NCBI RefSeq assembly: GCF_009496535.1 | Contig: NZ_WIDL01000003.1 | Coordinates: 78,302-142,301 of the forward strand | Length of the DNA stretch: 64,000 nucleotides | Reading direction: 5' to 3' | Source of the DNA: Stenotrophomonas sp. MYb238 | GTDB taxonomy: Bacteria; Pseudomonadota; Gammaproteobacteria; Xanthomonadales; Xanthomonadaceae | Shown: one piece after another, positions 43,554-53,080 of the stretch | Numbering within the stretch: position 1 is the stretch's first letter | Layout: each line of letters begins with the position of its first letter | The notes under the pieces: model-generated | Seen by the model: the letters and a program-made list of their open reading frames with translations, nothing else | Database searches by the model: none | Told to the model about the DNA's origin: nothing | Made by a program: the position numbers and the translations under genes

Positions 43554-44546
43554 ATGCAGGACCTCAACGACCTCTACTACTTCGCGATGGTGGTGGATCA
43601 TGGCGGCTTCGCGGCCGCCGAGCGTGCGCTGGGCATCCCCAAGTCGCGCCTGAGCCGGCGCATCAGCCAGCTGGAGACCGATCTGGGCGTGCGCCTGCTG
43701 CAGCGCTCGACCCGCCGCTTCGCGGTGACCGACGTGGGCATGAGCGTGCATCGCCACGCGCAGACCATGCTGGCCGAGGCGCAGGCCGCACGCGAGGTGG
43801 TGGACCGCCTCAGCGCCGAGCCGCGCGGGCTGGTGCGCGCCAGCGTGCCGGTGTCGCTGGCGCAGATGCAGTTGCCCAAGCTGCTGCCGAAATTCCTGGA
43901 GCAGTACCCGAAGGTGCGCCTGCAGCTGAACATCAGCAACCGCCGCGTGGACATCATCAACGAAGGCTACGACGTGGCCCTGCGCGTGCGTTCGCGGCTG
44001 GACGACGACGGCAGCCTGGTGATGCGCAGCTTCGGCCAGGTGCAGGAACTGCTGGTGGCCAGCCCCAGGTACCTGGACCGCGCCGGCCGGCCGAAGACGC
44101 CCGAAGACCTGGCCAGCCACGTCACCCTGAGCATCAGCGAGGACGAGGCGCGGCAGCGCTGGGAACTGCACGGCCCGGGCGGCGTGGTCAGCCGCGTGGA
44201 CCTGCAGCCGCGCGTGGCCGGTTTCGATTTCCCGCTGCTGCAGAGCATGGTCAAGGACGGGTTCGGCATCACCATGCTGCCGGAAACGGTCTGCGCCGAA
44301 GCGGTGCGCAACGGCGAACTGGAAGTGGTGCTGCCGGACTGGTCGCTGCCGCAGGGCATCTGCCATGCGGTGTTCGCCTCGCGCCGCGGGCTGCTGCCGG
44401 CGGTGCGGGTGTTCATCGATTTCCTCGCCGAGCACCTGCCGCCGCAGCTGGAGGCCTCGCGCCTGGACTGCGGCGGCGCCTGCGAGCGCGCCAAGGAAAA
44501 GATCCGCGCCTCGACCATGGGTGCGCTGGCGATCGAGGCCGGTTGA
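43554..44546 (+). CDS. LysR-family transcriptional regulator
   Basis: A 330-residue LysR-type regulator: winged HTH (about 1-62; DLNDLYYFAMVVDHGGFAAA, KSRLSRRISQLETDLG, LLQRSTRRF) and a two-lobed effector-binding domain (about 90-300). The N terminus MQDLNDLYYF is typical of a LysR subgroup often next to oxidoreductase or pirin-like genes. Neighbours give no clue: REP element upstream, tRNA-Ser downstream. The start at 43554 is chosen over an upstream in-frame GTG because LysR similarity begins here. Target unknown. Confidence 0.9.
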   Translation: MQDLNDLYYFAMVVDHGGFAAAERALGIPKSRLSRRISQLETDLGVRLLQRSTRRFAVTDVGMSVHRHAQTMLAEAQAAREVVDRLSAEPRGLVRASVPVSLAQMQLPKLLPKFLEQYPKVRLQLNISNRRVDIINEGYDVALRVRSRLDDDGSLVMRSFGQVQELLVASPRYLDRAGRPKTPEDLASHVTLSISEDEARQRWELHGPGGVVSRVDLQPRVAGFDFPLLQSMVKDGFGITMLPETVCAEAVRNGELEVVLPDWSLPQGICHAVFASRRGLLPAVRVFIDFLAEHLPPQLEASRLDCGGACERAKEKIRASTMGALAIEAG

Positions 44547-44615
44547 GCAGAATCGATGGCGGCGTGCGAGAATGCGCGCCCCCGGCCGGTGCCCAGGCAT
44601 CGGCGCGACAGTCAC

Positions 44616-44705
44616 GGGCAGATGGCCGAGCGGTTTAAGGCACCGGTCTTGAAAACCGGCGAAGGGTCAAACCTTCCGTGGGTTCGAATCCCACTCTGCC
44701 CGCCA
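44616..44705 (+). tRNA. tRNA-Ser (anticodon TGA)
   Basis: A 90-nt class II tRNA with long variable arm: acceptor GGGCAGA/TCTGCCC, discriminator G, encoded CCA (44703-44705), anticodon stem CCGGT/ACCGG around loop CTTGAAA (anticodon TGA), variable arm GAAGGG...CCTTC, T-arm GTGGGTTCGAATCCCAC. Confidence 0.97.
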
Positions 44706-44768
44706 TCCCGACGGCCCGGGCGCATGCCGCGCCGGGCGCGTTCCCGGGACTCTTCCGGACTTTCGACC

Positions 44769-45233
44769 ATGCCGACACTGCGTCCATCGCGCCCGCAAGA
44801 CGGCGCCCGCGTCATCGACATCTGGCGCCGCGCCGTCGATGCCACCCATCACTTCCTCGCCGCCGCCGACCGCCAGGCCATCGAAGCCGAGGTCCGCGCG
44901 TTCCTGCCCCAGGCGCCGTTGCTGCTGGCAGTGGACGTAGACGACCTGCCGCTGGCCTTCATGCTGGTCGTGGACGGCCACATGGAAGCGCTGTTCGTCG
45001 ATCCGGCGCATCACGGCCGCGGGTTGGGATGCCGGCTGGTGGCGCAGGCGCTGGGCGAGCATCCGCAGCTGGGCACCGACGTCAACGCGCAGAACCCGCA
45101 GGCGATGGCGTTCTACGCGCGGCTGGGCTTCGTCGAGACCGGGCGTTCGCCGCTCGACGGCCAGGGGCGGCCGTATCCGCTGGTGCACCTGCGCCATGCC
45201 GGCGTGCCCTGCGTATCGGAAGACGCACGATGA
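44769..45233 (+). CDS. GNAT-family acetyltransferase (YjaB-like)
   Basis: A 154-residue acetyl-CoA-dependent acetyltransferase resembling E. coli YjaB. Visible are the N-terminal [19 protein letters not shown] with ATHHFL, the acetyl-CoA loop [19 protein letters not shown] and C-terminal [20 protein letters not shown]. Substrate unknown. It lies 63 bp after tRNA-Ser and overlaps tadA in ATGA, so it is translationally coupled to a tRNA-modifying enzyme. Confidence 0.88.
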   Translation: MPTLRPSRPQDGARVIDIWRRAVDATHHFLAAADRQAIEAEVRAFLPQAPLLLAVDVDDLPLAFMLVVDGHMEALFVDPAHHGRGLGCRLVAQALGEHPQLGTDVNAQNPQAMAFYARLGFVETGRSPLDGQGRPYPLVHLRHAGVPCVSEDAR

Positions 45234-45742
45234 ACGCACCCGCCGCCGGGCACGATCCGGAAACCGACGCGCGCTGGATGCGCCACGCATTGGCGCTGGC
45301 CGAGCGCGCGCAGCGCGAGTTCGACGAGATCCCGGTGGGCGCGGTGCTGGTCGGGGCCGACGGGCAGCTGCTGGGCGAGGGCTGGAACCTCAACATCGCC
45401 CGCCACGATCCCAGCGCGCACGCCGAGATCGTGGCGATGCGCGAGGCCGGCGCCCGGCTCGGCAACCACCGCCTGGTCGGCTGCACGCTGTACGTGACGC
45501 TGGAACCGTGCGCGATGTGCGCGATGGCGCTGGTGCACGCGCGGGTGGCGCGCGTGGTGTACGCCGCCACCGACCCGAAGACCGGCGCCTGCGGCAGCGT
45601 GTTCGACCTGCTGGGCGATGCGCGCCACAACCACCGCGTCGAGGTCGCCGGCGGCGTGCTCGCGCGCGAAGCGGGCCTGCGCCTGACCAACTATTTCCGC
45701 GCCAAGCGCGGCCGGCCGCTGCTGCCCGAGGACGGCGGCTGA
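45230..45742 (+). CDS. tadA: tRNA adenosine(34) deaminase TadA
   Basis: TadA converts A34 to inosine in the ACG anticodon of tRNA-Arg; its substrate tRNA is encoded at 12578 here. The 170-residue zinc deaminase has the active site HAEIVAM (His64, catalytic Glu66) and PCAMC (Cys94, Cys97), plus the C-terminal [12 protein letters not shown] characteristic of TadA. Essential in most bacteria. The start overlaps the upstream acetyltransferase gene. Confidence 0.95.
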   Translation: MNAPAAGHDPETDARWMRHALALAERAQREFDEIPVGAVLVGADGQLLGEGWNLNIARHDPSAHAEIVAMREAGARLGNHRLVGCTLYVTLEPCAMCAMALVHARVARVVYAATDPKTGACGSVFDLLGDARHNHRVEVAGGVLAREAGLRLTNYFRAKRGRPLLPEDGG

Positions 45743-45831
45743 CGCTTCGGGAGACCACGCGGCGCGGCGTATCATGGGCGCCCGATCCGGGCCGGCGCCG
45801 CTGCCGCCGGTCCCCCTGCACGAGGCGCTAC

Positions 45832-46416
45832 ATGACGGACAACAGCACAGACAACGACCGGTTGATCTGGATCGATCTGGAAATGACCGGGCTGGACACG
45901 GACAACGATTCGATCATCGAGATCGCCACCGTGGTCACCGATGCCCAGCTCAACGTGCTGGCCGAAGGACCGGAATTGGCCATCGCCCATCCGCTGGAGA
46001 CGCTGGAGGCGATGGACGAGTGGAACCGCAACCAGCACCGGCGTTCGGGCCTGTGGCAGCGCGTGGTCGAGAGCGAGGTCGCGATGGGCCAGGCCGAGGC
46101 GCGCACCATCGCCTTCCTGCAGGACTGGATCAAGGCCGGCGCTTCGCCGATGTGCGGCAACTCCATCTGCCAGGACCGCCGTTTCCTGCACCGGCAGATG
46201 CCGCGCCTGGAGCGCTATTTCCACTACCGCAACCTGGACGTGTCCACGGTCAAGGAACTGGCCCGGCGCTGGGCGCCGGCGATCGCCGCCGGCGTGGGCA
46301 AGAATTCCAGCCACACCGCGCTGAGCGACGTGCACGACTCGATCGCCGAACTGCGCCACTACCGCCGGTACATGGGCGCGCTGGCCGGGCTGCCGGGTGT
46401 GCCCGAACCGGCCTGA
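45832..46416 (+). CDS. orn: Oligoribonuclease Orn
   Basis: Orn degrades very short RNAs, especially dinucleotides and pGpG from c-di-GMP breakdown. The 194-residue DEDDh exonuclease shows Asp15 and Glu17 in [25 protein letters not shown] (third acid), and [14 protein letters not shown] (catalytic His and last Asp). Length equals the family norm (about 180-195). The upstream gap of 89 bp holds its promoter. The next gene starts 5 bp after its stop codon. Confidence 0.95.
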   Translation: MTDNSTDNDRLIWIDLEMTGLDTDNDSIIEIATVVTDAQLNVLAEGPELAIAHPLETLEAMDEWNRNQHRRSGLWQRVVESEVAMGQAEARTIAFLQDWIKAGASPMCGNSICQDRRFLHRQMPRLERYFHYRNLDVSTVKELARRWAPAIAAGVGKNSSHTALSDVHDSIAELRHYRRYMGALAGLPGVPEPA

Positions 46417-46421
46417 GCGCG

Positions 46422-47276
46422 ATGGGCGAACTGGTGTCGACGCTGGCCGACAGCCCGCAGGACATGGCCGACCTGCGGCGTGCGGTGGCGCTGCTGGAAG
46501 CGCCCACGCTCAGCGCGCGCATGGCCAACCTGGTCGGTTCGCCGCTGGAGTTCGCGGTGCGCCGGCTGCCTGCGGGTGTATCGAAACGCATCCAGGGCGC
46601 GACCGAGGCCGCGCTGCACAAGGCCGCGCAGGCCGCGTTGTGGAGCATGGACAAAAAGCAGCCCGGCAAGCCGGCCTCGCCGCGGCTGCACAAGCTGGCG
46701 GCCGCCGCCTCGGGCGCGCTGGGCGGCGCCGGCGGCCTGCCCGCGCTGGTGGTGGAGCTGCCGCTGTCCACCACCATCATCATGCGCGCGGTGGCCGACA
46801 TCGCGCGCAGCGAAGGCTTCGACCTGGACGACTTCGCCACCCGCCAGGCCTGCCTGGAAGTGTTCGCGCTGGGCGGCAACTCGGGCGGCGACGACGCCAG
46901 CGAGACCGGCTACTACCTGGCGCGCGGCTTCACCACCGAGCTGATGCGGCACCTGTCGGCGGAACTGGCCGGCACCACGCTCAGCGGCAGCCACGGCCTG
47001 CTGCTTGGGTTGGGGCCGAAGGAAGCCGGCAAGTGGCTGGCGCGGATCGTGGAGAAGGTCGCCGCGCGCTTCGGCGTGGTGGTGTCGGAGAAGTTCGCCG
47101 CGCAGGCGGTGCCGGTGATCGGCGCGGTGGCCGGCGCCACCTTGAACACCCTGTTCACCGGCTACTACCAGGACATGGCGCGCGGGCATTTCATCGTCCG
47201 GCGCCTGGAGCTCAAGCATGGTTTCGAGACCGTGCGCCTGGCCTACGGCGCGATCAGCGGGCGCATGACCGCCTGA
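46422..47276 (+). CDS. EcsC-family protein
   Basis: A 284-residue protein of the EcsC family (PF12787), of unknown biochemical role. It has a hydrophobic Gly/Ala-rich middle (KLAAAASGALGGAGGLPALV and LPLSTTIIMRAVADIARSEG) and a second amphipathic segment near the end (AVPVIGAVAGATLNTLFTGY), suggesting peripheral or inserted membrane association. In Bacillus EcsC lies with an ABC transporter, but no transporter is here. It begins 5 bp after orn, so it is probably cotranscribed with it. Confidence 0.8.
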   Translation: MGELVSTLADSPQDMADLRRAVALLEAPTLSARMANLVGSPLEFAVRRLPAGVSKRIQGATEAALHKAAQAALWSMDKKQPGKPASPRLHKLAAAASGALGGAGGLPALVVELPLSTTIIMRAVADIARSEGFDLDDFATRQACLEVFALGGNSGGDDASETGYYLARGFTTELMRHLSAELAGTTLSGSHGLLLGLGPKEAGKWLARIVEKVAARFGVVVSEKFAAQAVPVIGAVAGATLNTLFTGYYQDMARGHFIVRRLELKHGFETVRLAYGAISGRMTA

Positions 47277-47325
47277 CCCCGCGCAGGGTGGTAGCGTGGC
47301 GGGCCGCAACATGGAGCGCCCTGCG

Positions 47326-47862
47326 ATGAGCATTTTCGACCTGCGCGTTGAAACCGAGCGGCTACTGCTGCGGCCGGCGTCGGCGGAGGATTTCGACGCG
47401 TTCGCCGAGTTCTGCGCCGACCCGGTGGCGATGGCGCACCTGGGCGGCGTGCAGGCGCCGTCGGTGGCCTGGCGCGGCCTGGCCACGTTGACCGGCAGCT
47501 GGCAGCTGCTGGGGTACTCGATGTTCTCGGTGATCGAGAAGGACAGCGGGCGCTGGGTGGGCCGGGTCGGGCCGTGGCAGCCCCATGGCTGGCCGGGACC
47601 GGAAGTGGGCTGGAGCATCGTGCCGTCCTGCTGGGGACGTGGCTATGCGCCCGAGGCCGCGCGCGCGGCCATCGACTGGGCGTTCGACGCGCTGGGCTGG
47701 GACGAGGTGATCCATACCATCGCGCCGGACAACCACAACTCGCAGGCGGTCGCGCGCAAGCTGGGTTCGCGGGTGCTGCGCGCCACGCGCCTGCCGCCGC
47801 CGCACGAGGTCGACGTCGAGGTGTGGGGGCAGTCGCGGCAGGCGTGGCAGGCGCGCCGCTGA
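47326..47862 (+). CDS. GNAT-family acetyltransferase (RimJ/RimL-like)
   Basis: A 178-residue acetyltransferase opening with the typical ETERLLLRPASAEDFDAF and continuing with VGWSIVPSCWGRGYAPEAARAAIDWAFD (acetyl-CoA motif) and IAPDNHNSQAVARKLG. This is the RimJ/RimL-like subgroup that acetylates protein N termini or small amines; substrate unknown. The start at 47326 has GGAG 9 bp upstream; earlier in-frame starts (47296, 47311) are possible. Confidence 0.88.
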   Translation: MSIFDLRVETERLLLRPASAEDFDAFAEFCADPVAMAHLGGVQAPSVAWRGLATLTGSWQLLGYSMFSVIEKDSGRWVGRVGPWQPHGWPGPEVGWSIVPSCWGRGYAPEAARAAIDWAFDALGWDEVIHTIAPDNHNSQAVARKLGSRVLRATRLPPPHEVDVEVWGQSRQAWQARR

Positions 47863-48071
47863 GGCATCGTTTCAACTGCATCCATTGCTGGGCGGGCGAG
47901 TGTGGTCCACGTCGGTTGGCCGGTGCCCGATGCGTCGCCGCCGTGGCTGGCGGTATCGCGCCGCAGCGCGCCGGCCTCCGCGGTGGATTTTGCTGCGGTC
48001 GCAGCTTTACCAAACGCCCCCGATTCCGGTCAGATGGCCGGATCGCCTGCCAGTCGGCGGTGTGGGGAATC

Positions 48072-48740
48072 GTGTCGTTGAGCAATCCGGGTGCTGCGTT
48101 GACGGTGTATGGCATGTCCACGTCGGGCAACTGCCACAAGGTCCGTCTGTTGCTGGAACAGCTGGGCACGCGCTACCGCTGGGTCGAGGTGGACAGCGCC
48201 GGCGGCCAGACCCGCACGCCGGACTTCCTGGCGCTCAATCCGAACGGCAAGGTGCCGCTGGTCGAACGCGACGACGGGCGCGTGCTCGCCGAATCCAACG
48301 CGATCCTGTTCTGGCTGGCCGAAGGCACGCCGTTCCTGCCGGCCGACGGCTGGCAGCGCGCGCAGGCGCTGTCGTGGATGTTCTTCGAGCAGTACAGCCA
48401 TGAACCCTGCATCGCGGTGGCGCGTTTCATCAGCGGCTGGACGCCGCCCGGTTCGCCGCGGCGGCAGGAACTGCCACGGCTGCGCGAGCGCGGCCACGCC
48501 GCGCTGGCGGTGATGGAACGGCACCTGTCCGGGCACGACTGGTTCACCGGGCCGGACTACGGCATCGCCGACATCGCTCTGTTCGCCTACACAGCGGTCG
48601 CCGCCGATGGCGGCATCGCCCTGTCTTCCTATCCGGCCATCGGCCGCTGGCTGCAGGCCGTCCGCGCCCGGCCCGGTTTCGTGGCCATGCCCGATCCGCC
48701 GCCGGAGGTTGCGCGCAACTTCCTGGCCGCTTCGCCCTGA
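48072..48740 (+). CDS. Glutathione S-transferase family protein
   Basis: A 222-residue GST-like protein: N-terminal thioredoxin fold (LTVYGMSTSGNCHKVRLLLE, NPNGKVPLVERDDG, LAESNAILFWLAEG with the glutathione-contacting ES) and an all-helical C-terminal domain (WFTGPDYGIADIALFAYTAVA, with the N-capping box ADIALF). The active-site position reads S-x-S-G-N-C, resembling beta-type or YfcG-like bacterial GSTs. The start is a GTG at 48072 behind GGGGAA, and a TTG two codons later is also possible. The 209-bp gap before it (47863-48071) shows no gene. Confidence 0.87.
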   Translation: MSLSNPGAALTVYGMSTSGNCHKVRLLLEQLGTRYRWVEVDSAGGQTRTPDFLALNPNGKVPLVERDDGRVLAESNAILFWLAEGTPFLPADGWQRAQALSWMFFEQYSHEPCIAVARFISGWTPPGSPRRQELPRLRERGHAALAVMERHLSGHDWFTGPDYGIADIALFAYTAVAADGGIALSSYPAIGRWLQAVRARPGFVAMPDPPPEVARNFLAASP

Positions 48741-48780
48741 TCGTCTTCCCCAACCTGCCTGCACCGTGGAGTCCCGCCTG

Positions 48781-51057
48781 ATGTTCGCCCGTGTACCCAA
48801 TCCCATTCCGGCCCGCATGAAGGGCCTGAACCGCGCCGAGATCTGCGACGCCAACTTCATCGAATTCGTGAAGGGCCTGGCGCCGGGGCCGGCCGGCGCG
48901 CCGCAGGACGGCGCCCCCGTGCTGCCGGGCAGCGCGCTGGACGCGCGGGGATTCGGCGAGCTGTTCGAATCGCAGCTGGTCAGCCGCCACCTGGACCTGA
49001 TGGCGCGCGTGCTGCGCGTGCAGAACAAGGTCTTCTACACCATCGGTTCGTCCGGCCACGAGGGCAACGCGATGGTCGCCCGCGCCGCCCGCCATACCGA
49101 CCCGGCATTCCTGCATTACCGTTCCGGCGGCTTCATGGCCGAGCGCTTCCGCAAGCTGCCGGGCATGGATCCGATCATGGATTCGGCGCTGAGCTTCGCC
49201 GCCAGCGCCGAGGACCCGGCCAGCGGCGGCCGCCACAAGGTGTGGGGCAGCAAGCCGTTGTGGGTGCTGCCGCAGACCTCGACCATCGCCTCGCACCTGC
49301 CCAAGGCACTGGGCACGGCCATGGCGATCGAGGCCGGCAAGCGGCTGGGGCTGGAGCTGCCGGTGCCCGAGGACAGCATCGCCATCTGTTCCTTCGGCGA
49401 TGCCTCGGCCAACCACGCCACCGCGCAGACCGCGTTCAACGCGGCCTCGTGGACGGCCTACCAGAAGCTGCCGGCGCCGGTGCTGTACGTATGCGAGGAC
49501 AACGGCATCGGCATCTCGGTGAAGACGCCCAGCGGCTGGATCGCCGAGAGCTTCCGCAACCGCCCGGACCTGGACTACTTCTTCGCCGACGGGCTGGACC
49601 TGGCCGCCGGCTACGGCGACGTGCAGCGCGCGGTGGACCACTGCCGCCGCACGCGCCGGCCGACCTTCCTGCACCTGCGCACCACCCGCATCATGGGCCA
49701 CGCCGGCACCGACTTCGAGATCGAGTGGCGGGCGCTGGAGGAACTGTGCGCGGTGGAGGCGGGCGACCCGCTGCTGAGGTCCGCGCAGATCGCGGTCGAA
49801 TCCGGGGTCATGAGTGCCGAGGAGGTGCTGGCGCTGTACGAGCGCACCCGCGCGCGCTGTTTCGCCGCCGCCGAGGACGCGGACAGGCGCCCGCGCCTGA
49901 CCTCGCTGAAGGACGTGATGGCGCCGCTGGCGCCGCATACGCCGGACAAGGTGCGCGCCGAGGCGACCCGTGCCGACTACGGGCAGCGCCGGCTGCAGGT
50001 GTTCGGCGGCGAGGCGTCGCTGCCGGAGAACCTGCCGCCGCGGCACCTGGCCATCCAGATCAACCAGGCCCTGCACGACCTGTTCTGCAAGTACCCCGAC
50101 ACCCTGCTGTTCGGCGAGGACGTGGCGCAGAAGGGCGGCGTCTATACGGTGACCAAGGGCCTGCACAAGGCCTTCGGCCCGCGCCGGGTGTTCAACACCC
50201 TGCTCGACGAGACCATGATCCTGGGCATGGCCCAGGGCTTCGCCAACATGGGCATGCTGCCGGTACCGGAGATCCAGTACCTGGCCTACCTGCACAACGC
50301 CATCGACCAGGTGCGCGGCGAGGCCTGTTCGCTGCAGTTCTTCTCCAACGACCAGTACCGCAACCCGATGCTGATCCGCATCGCCGGGCTGGGCTACCAG
50401 AAGGGCTTCGGCGGCCATTTCCACAACGACAACTCGATCGCCGCCATCCGCGACATCCCCGGGCTGGTGGTCGGCTGCCCGTCGCGTGGCGACGACGCGG
50501 CGATGATGCTGCGCACGCTGGCGGCGCTGTCCAGGGTGGACGGACGCGTATGCGTGTTCCTGGAGCCGATCGCGCTGTACATGACCAAGGACCTGCACGA
50601 GGCCGGCGACGGCCAGTGGCTGTTCCCGTACCCGGCGCCGGAGCAGGCGCTGGAGCTGGGCCAGGGCCGCGTCTACGGCGAGGGCAACGACGACCTGGTG
50701 ATCTTCACCTACGGCAACGGCGTGCCGATGGGCCTGCGTGCGGCCAGGGCCATCGAGGCGGCGCAGGGCTGGAAGGTGCGGCTGGTGGACCTGCGCTGGC
50801 TAGTGCCGCTCAACGCGGCCTACATCGCCGAGCAGGCGCGTGGCGCCAGGAGGATCATCGTGCTGGACGAGGGCCGGCACAGCGCCGGCGTGGGCGAGGG
50901 CGTGATCACCGCGTTGGCCGAGGCCGGCTTCGGCGCGGTGCCGCTGCGCCGGGTGACCGGCGCGGACACCTATACGCCGCTGGCCGGTGCGGCATTGCTG
51001 GTGCTTCCGGGCGACAATGACGTGGTGAGCGCCGCAGCCGGGCTGGCGCGTGGATAA
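48781..51057 (+). CDS. Single-chain thiamine-dependent 2-oxoacid dehydrogenase E1 (alpha-beta fusion)
   Basis: A 758-residue fusion of the alpha and beta subunits of a branched-chain-type E1. The alpha half (about 1-395) has GSSGHEGNAMVARAARH, the TPP motif GDASANHATAQTAFN (GDAS from residue 206) and CEDNGIGISV. The beta half (about 415-758) has HLAIQINQALHDLF, LFGEDVAQKGGVYTVTKGL, FNTLLDETMILGMAQGFA and VRLVDLRWLVPLN. E1 decarboxylates the 2-oxo acid and passes the acyl group to lipoyl-E2, but no E2, E3 or lipoylation gene is near. Substrate not determinable. Confidence 0.88.
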   Translation: MFARVPNPIPARMKGLNRAEICDANFIEFVKGLAPGPAGAPQDGAPVLPGSALDARGFGELFESQLVSRHLDLMARVLRVQNKVFYTIGSSGHEGNAMVARAARHTDPAFLHYRSGGFMAERFRKLPGMDPIMDSALSFAASAEDPASGGRHKVWGSKPLWVLPQTSTIASHLPKALGTAMAIEAGKRLGLELPVPEDSIAICSFGDASANHATAQTAFNAASWTAYQKLPAPVLYVCEDNGIGISVKTPSGWIAESFRNRPDLDYFFADGLDLAAGYGDVQRAVDHCRRTRRPTFLHLRTTRIMGHAGTDFEIEWRALEELCAVEAGDPLLRSAQIAVESGVMSAEEVLALYERTRARCFAAAEDADRRPRLTSLKDVMAPLAPHTPDKVRAEATRADYGQRRLQVFGGEASLPENLPPRHLAIQINQALHDLFCKYPDTLLFGEDVAQKGGVYTVTKGLHKAFGPRRVFNTLLDETMILGMAQGFANMGMLPVPEIQYLAYLHNAIDQVRGEACSLQFFSNDQYRNPMLIRIAGLGYQKGFGGHFHNDNSIAAIRDIPGLVVGCPSRGDDAAMMLRTLAALSRVDGRVCVFLEPIALYMTKDLHEAGDGQWLFPYPAPEQALELGQGRVYGEGNDDLVIFTYGNGVPMGLRAARAIEAAQGWKVRLVDLRWLVPLNAAYIAEQARGARRIIVLDEGRHSAGVGEGVITALAEAGFGAVPLRRVTGADTYTPLAGAALLVLPGDNDVVSAAAGLARG

Positions 51058-51065
51058 CGATCGGT

Positions 51066-53009
51066 ATGTGTGGACTGGCGGGAATCCTGCAATCGCAGGC
51101 GCGGTTGCAGGAAGCGGAACTGGCGGCGCTGGCCGGCGCGATGGGCGATGCGCTGGCCCATCGCGGTCCGGATGACCGCGGCGTCTGGGCCGATGCCGCC
51201 GCCGGCGTGGCGCTGGCGCACCGCCGGCTGAGCATCCTGGACCTGTCGCCGCTGGGCCATCAGCCGATGGCGTCCAGCGACGGCCGCTACTGGCTGGCCT
51301 ACAACGGCGAGATCTACAACTTCGTCGAACTGCGCGCCGAACTGGAAGCGCTCGGCCACGGCTTCCGTGGCCATTCCGATACCGAAGTGCTGCTGGCGGC
51401 GATCGTGCAGTGGGGGCTGGAGGCGGCGCTGCGCCGCTGCAACGGCATGTTCGCCATCGCCCTGTGGGACCGCCGCGAGCAGCGCCTTTCGCTGGCCCGC
51501 GACCGCGTCGGCAAGAAGCCGCTGTACTACGGCTGGGCCGGCGACGCGCTGGTGTTCGGTTCGGAACTGAAGGCGCTGTGGCGCCATCCGGCGTTCGACA
51601 ACGGCATCGACCGCGACGCGCTGACCCTGCTGCTGCGGCTGGACTACATCCCGGCGCCGCGCTGCATCCACGAGCGCGCCTTCAAGCTGATGCCGGGCCG
51701 CGTGCTGCACCTGGACGCGGCCACGGTGGCGGCCGGTGCCGACGCGCACCGGCCCGGGCAGGCGCAGGTGGCGTACTGGGACGCGCGCGAACGCATGGCC
51801 GCCTGCCTGGCCGCGCCGTTCGCCGGCAGCGAGGCCGAGGCCGCCGACGCGCTGGACGGGCAGCTGCGCCGGGCGGTGGCGCTGCGCATGGTGGCCGACG
51901 TGCCGGTGGGCGTGTTCCTGTCCGGCGGCACCGATTCGGCGCTGGTCGCCTCGATGATGCAGGCGCAGAGCGCCAAGCCGGTGCACAGCTTCAGCATCGG
52001 CTTCGAGGGCTCGGACCACGACGAGGCGCCGCTGGCAAAAGAGGTGGCCACTCATCTGGGCTGCGACCACACCGAGCTGTACGTCAGCGGCGCCGACGCG
52101 CTGGCGGTGGTGCCGGAACTGCCGGCGATGTTCGACGAGCCCTTCGCCGACGCCTCGCAGGTGCCGACCGCGCTGGTCGCGCGGCTGGCGCGGCGCGGCG
52201 TCACCGTGGCCCTGTCCGGGGATGGCGGCGACGAGCTGTTCTTCGGCTACACCCGCTACCAGCGCGCGCTGCGCAACTGGCGCGCGCTGCAGCGCGTGCC
52301 GGCGCCGCTGCGGCGCTGGCTGGGCCGTCATGCCCGCGCCCAGGGCGAGGAATCGCGCGCCGGCGGACTGGCGGCGCTGCTGGCCGAAACCGGCGCGACC
52401 GGCATCGGCGACGTCTACCGCAACCGCATCTCGCGCTGGCGCGACCCGGCCGCGGCGGTGCGCGGCGCGCGCGAGCCGGCCACCTTCTACAGCCTGCCCG
52501 ATCCGCTGCAGGGGCATGGCAGCCCGGCCGACGCGATGATGCTGGCCGACTTCACCACCTACCTGGCCGACGACCTGCTGTGCAAGGTAGACCGCACCAG
52601 CATGGCCGCCAGCCTGGAGGCGCGCGCGCCGCTGCTGGACTGGAACGTGGCCGAGTTCGCCTGGTCGCTGCCGCTGGACCTGAAACTGCGCGGCGGTGCC
52701 AGCAAATACCTGCCCAAGCAGGTGCTGCGGCGCTACCTGCCCGATGCGATGGTGTTCCGCGGCAAGCGCGGCTTCGGCGCGCCGGTGACGCAGTGGCTGC
52801 GCGGCGACCTGCGCGACTGGGCCGGGGACCTGCTCGATCCGCGGCGGCTGCGCCAGGACGGGGTGTTCGAGGAGGCCGCGGTGTCCGCGCTGTGGCGGCG
52901 TTTCGGCCAGGGCGAGCGGCGCTGGCATACCCACCTGTGGAACGTGCTGATGTTCCAGGCCTGGCAGGCGCACTGGCAGGCGCAGCGGGCGCAGGTGCGC
53001 GGCGGGTGA
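51066..53009 (+). CDS. asnB: Glutamine-hydrolysing asparagine synthetase-like protein AsnB
   Basis: A 647-residue two-domain amidotransferase. The N-terminal class II glutaminase has Cys2 as nucleophile (MCGLAGIL), then AHRGPDDRG, LSILDLSPLGHQPM and YNGEIYNF. The C-terminal synthetase has the PP-loop VFLSGGTDSALVA (Ser286-Ser291) and ALSGDGGDELFFGYTRY. It starts 8 bp after the E1 stop codon, so the two may be one operon. It could make asparagine or be one of the AsnB-like enzymes of surface polysaccharide clusters; there is no polysaccharide gene nearby. Confidence 0.88.
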   Translation: MCGLAGILQSQARLQEAELAALAGAMGDALAHRGPDDRGVWADAAAGVALAHRRLSILDLSPLGHQPMASSDGRYWLAYNGEIYNFVELRAELEALGHGFRGHSDTEVLLAAIVQWGLEAALRRCNGMFAIALWDRREQRLSLARDRVGKKPLYYGWAGDALVFGSELKALWRHPAFDNGIDRDALTLLLRLDYIPAPRCIHERAFKLMPGRVLHLDAATVAAGADAHRPGQAQVAYWDARERMAACLAAPFAGSEAEAADALDGQLRRAVALRMVADVPVGVFLSGGTDSALVASMMQAQSAKPVHSFSIGFEGSDHDEAPLAKEVATHLGCDHTELYVSGADALAVVPELPAMFDEPFADASQVPTALVARLARRGVTVALSGDGGDELFFGYTRYQRALRNWRALQRVPAPLRRWLGRHARAQGEESRAGGLAALLAETGATGIGDVYRNRISRWRDPAAAVRGAREPATFYSLPDPLQGHGSPADAMMLADFTTYLADDLLCKVDRTSMAASLEARAPLLDWNVAEFAWSLPLDLKLRGGASKYLPKQVLRRYLPDAMVFRGKRGFGAPVTQWLRGDLRDWAGDLLDPRRLRQDGVFEEAAVSALWRRFGQGERRWHTHLWNVLMFQAWQAHWQAQRAQVRGG

Positions 53010-53080
53010 CGCGGCCGGCCTTCACCGGCCGCGAAGGCGCCACCGGCTAGCGTGGCCGCACCTACCCCAGAGAGGTCGCC

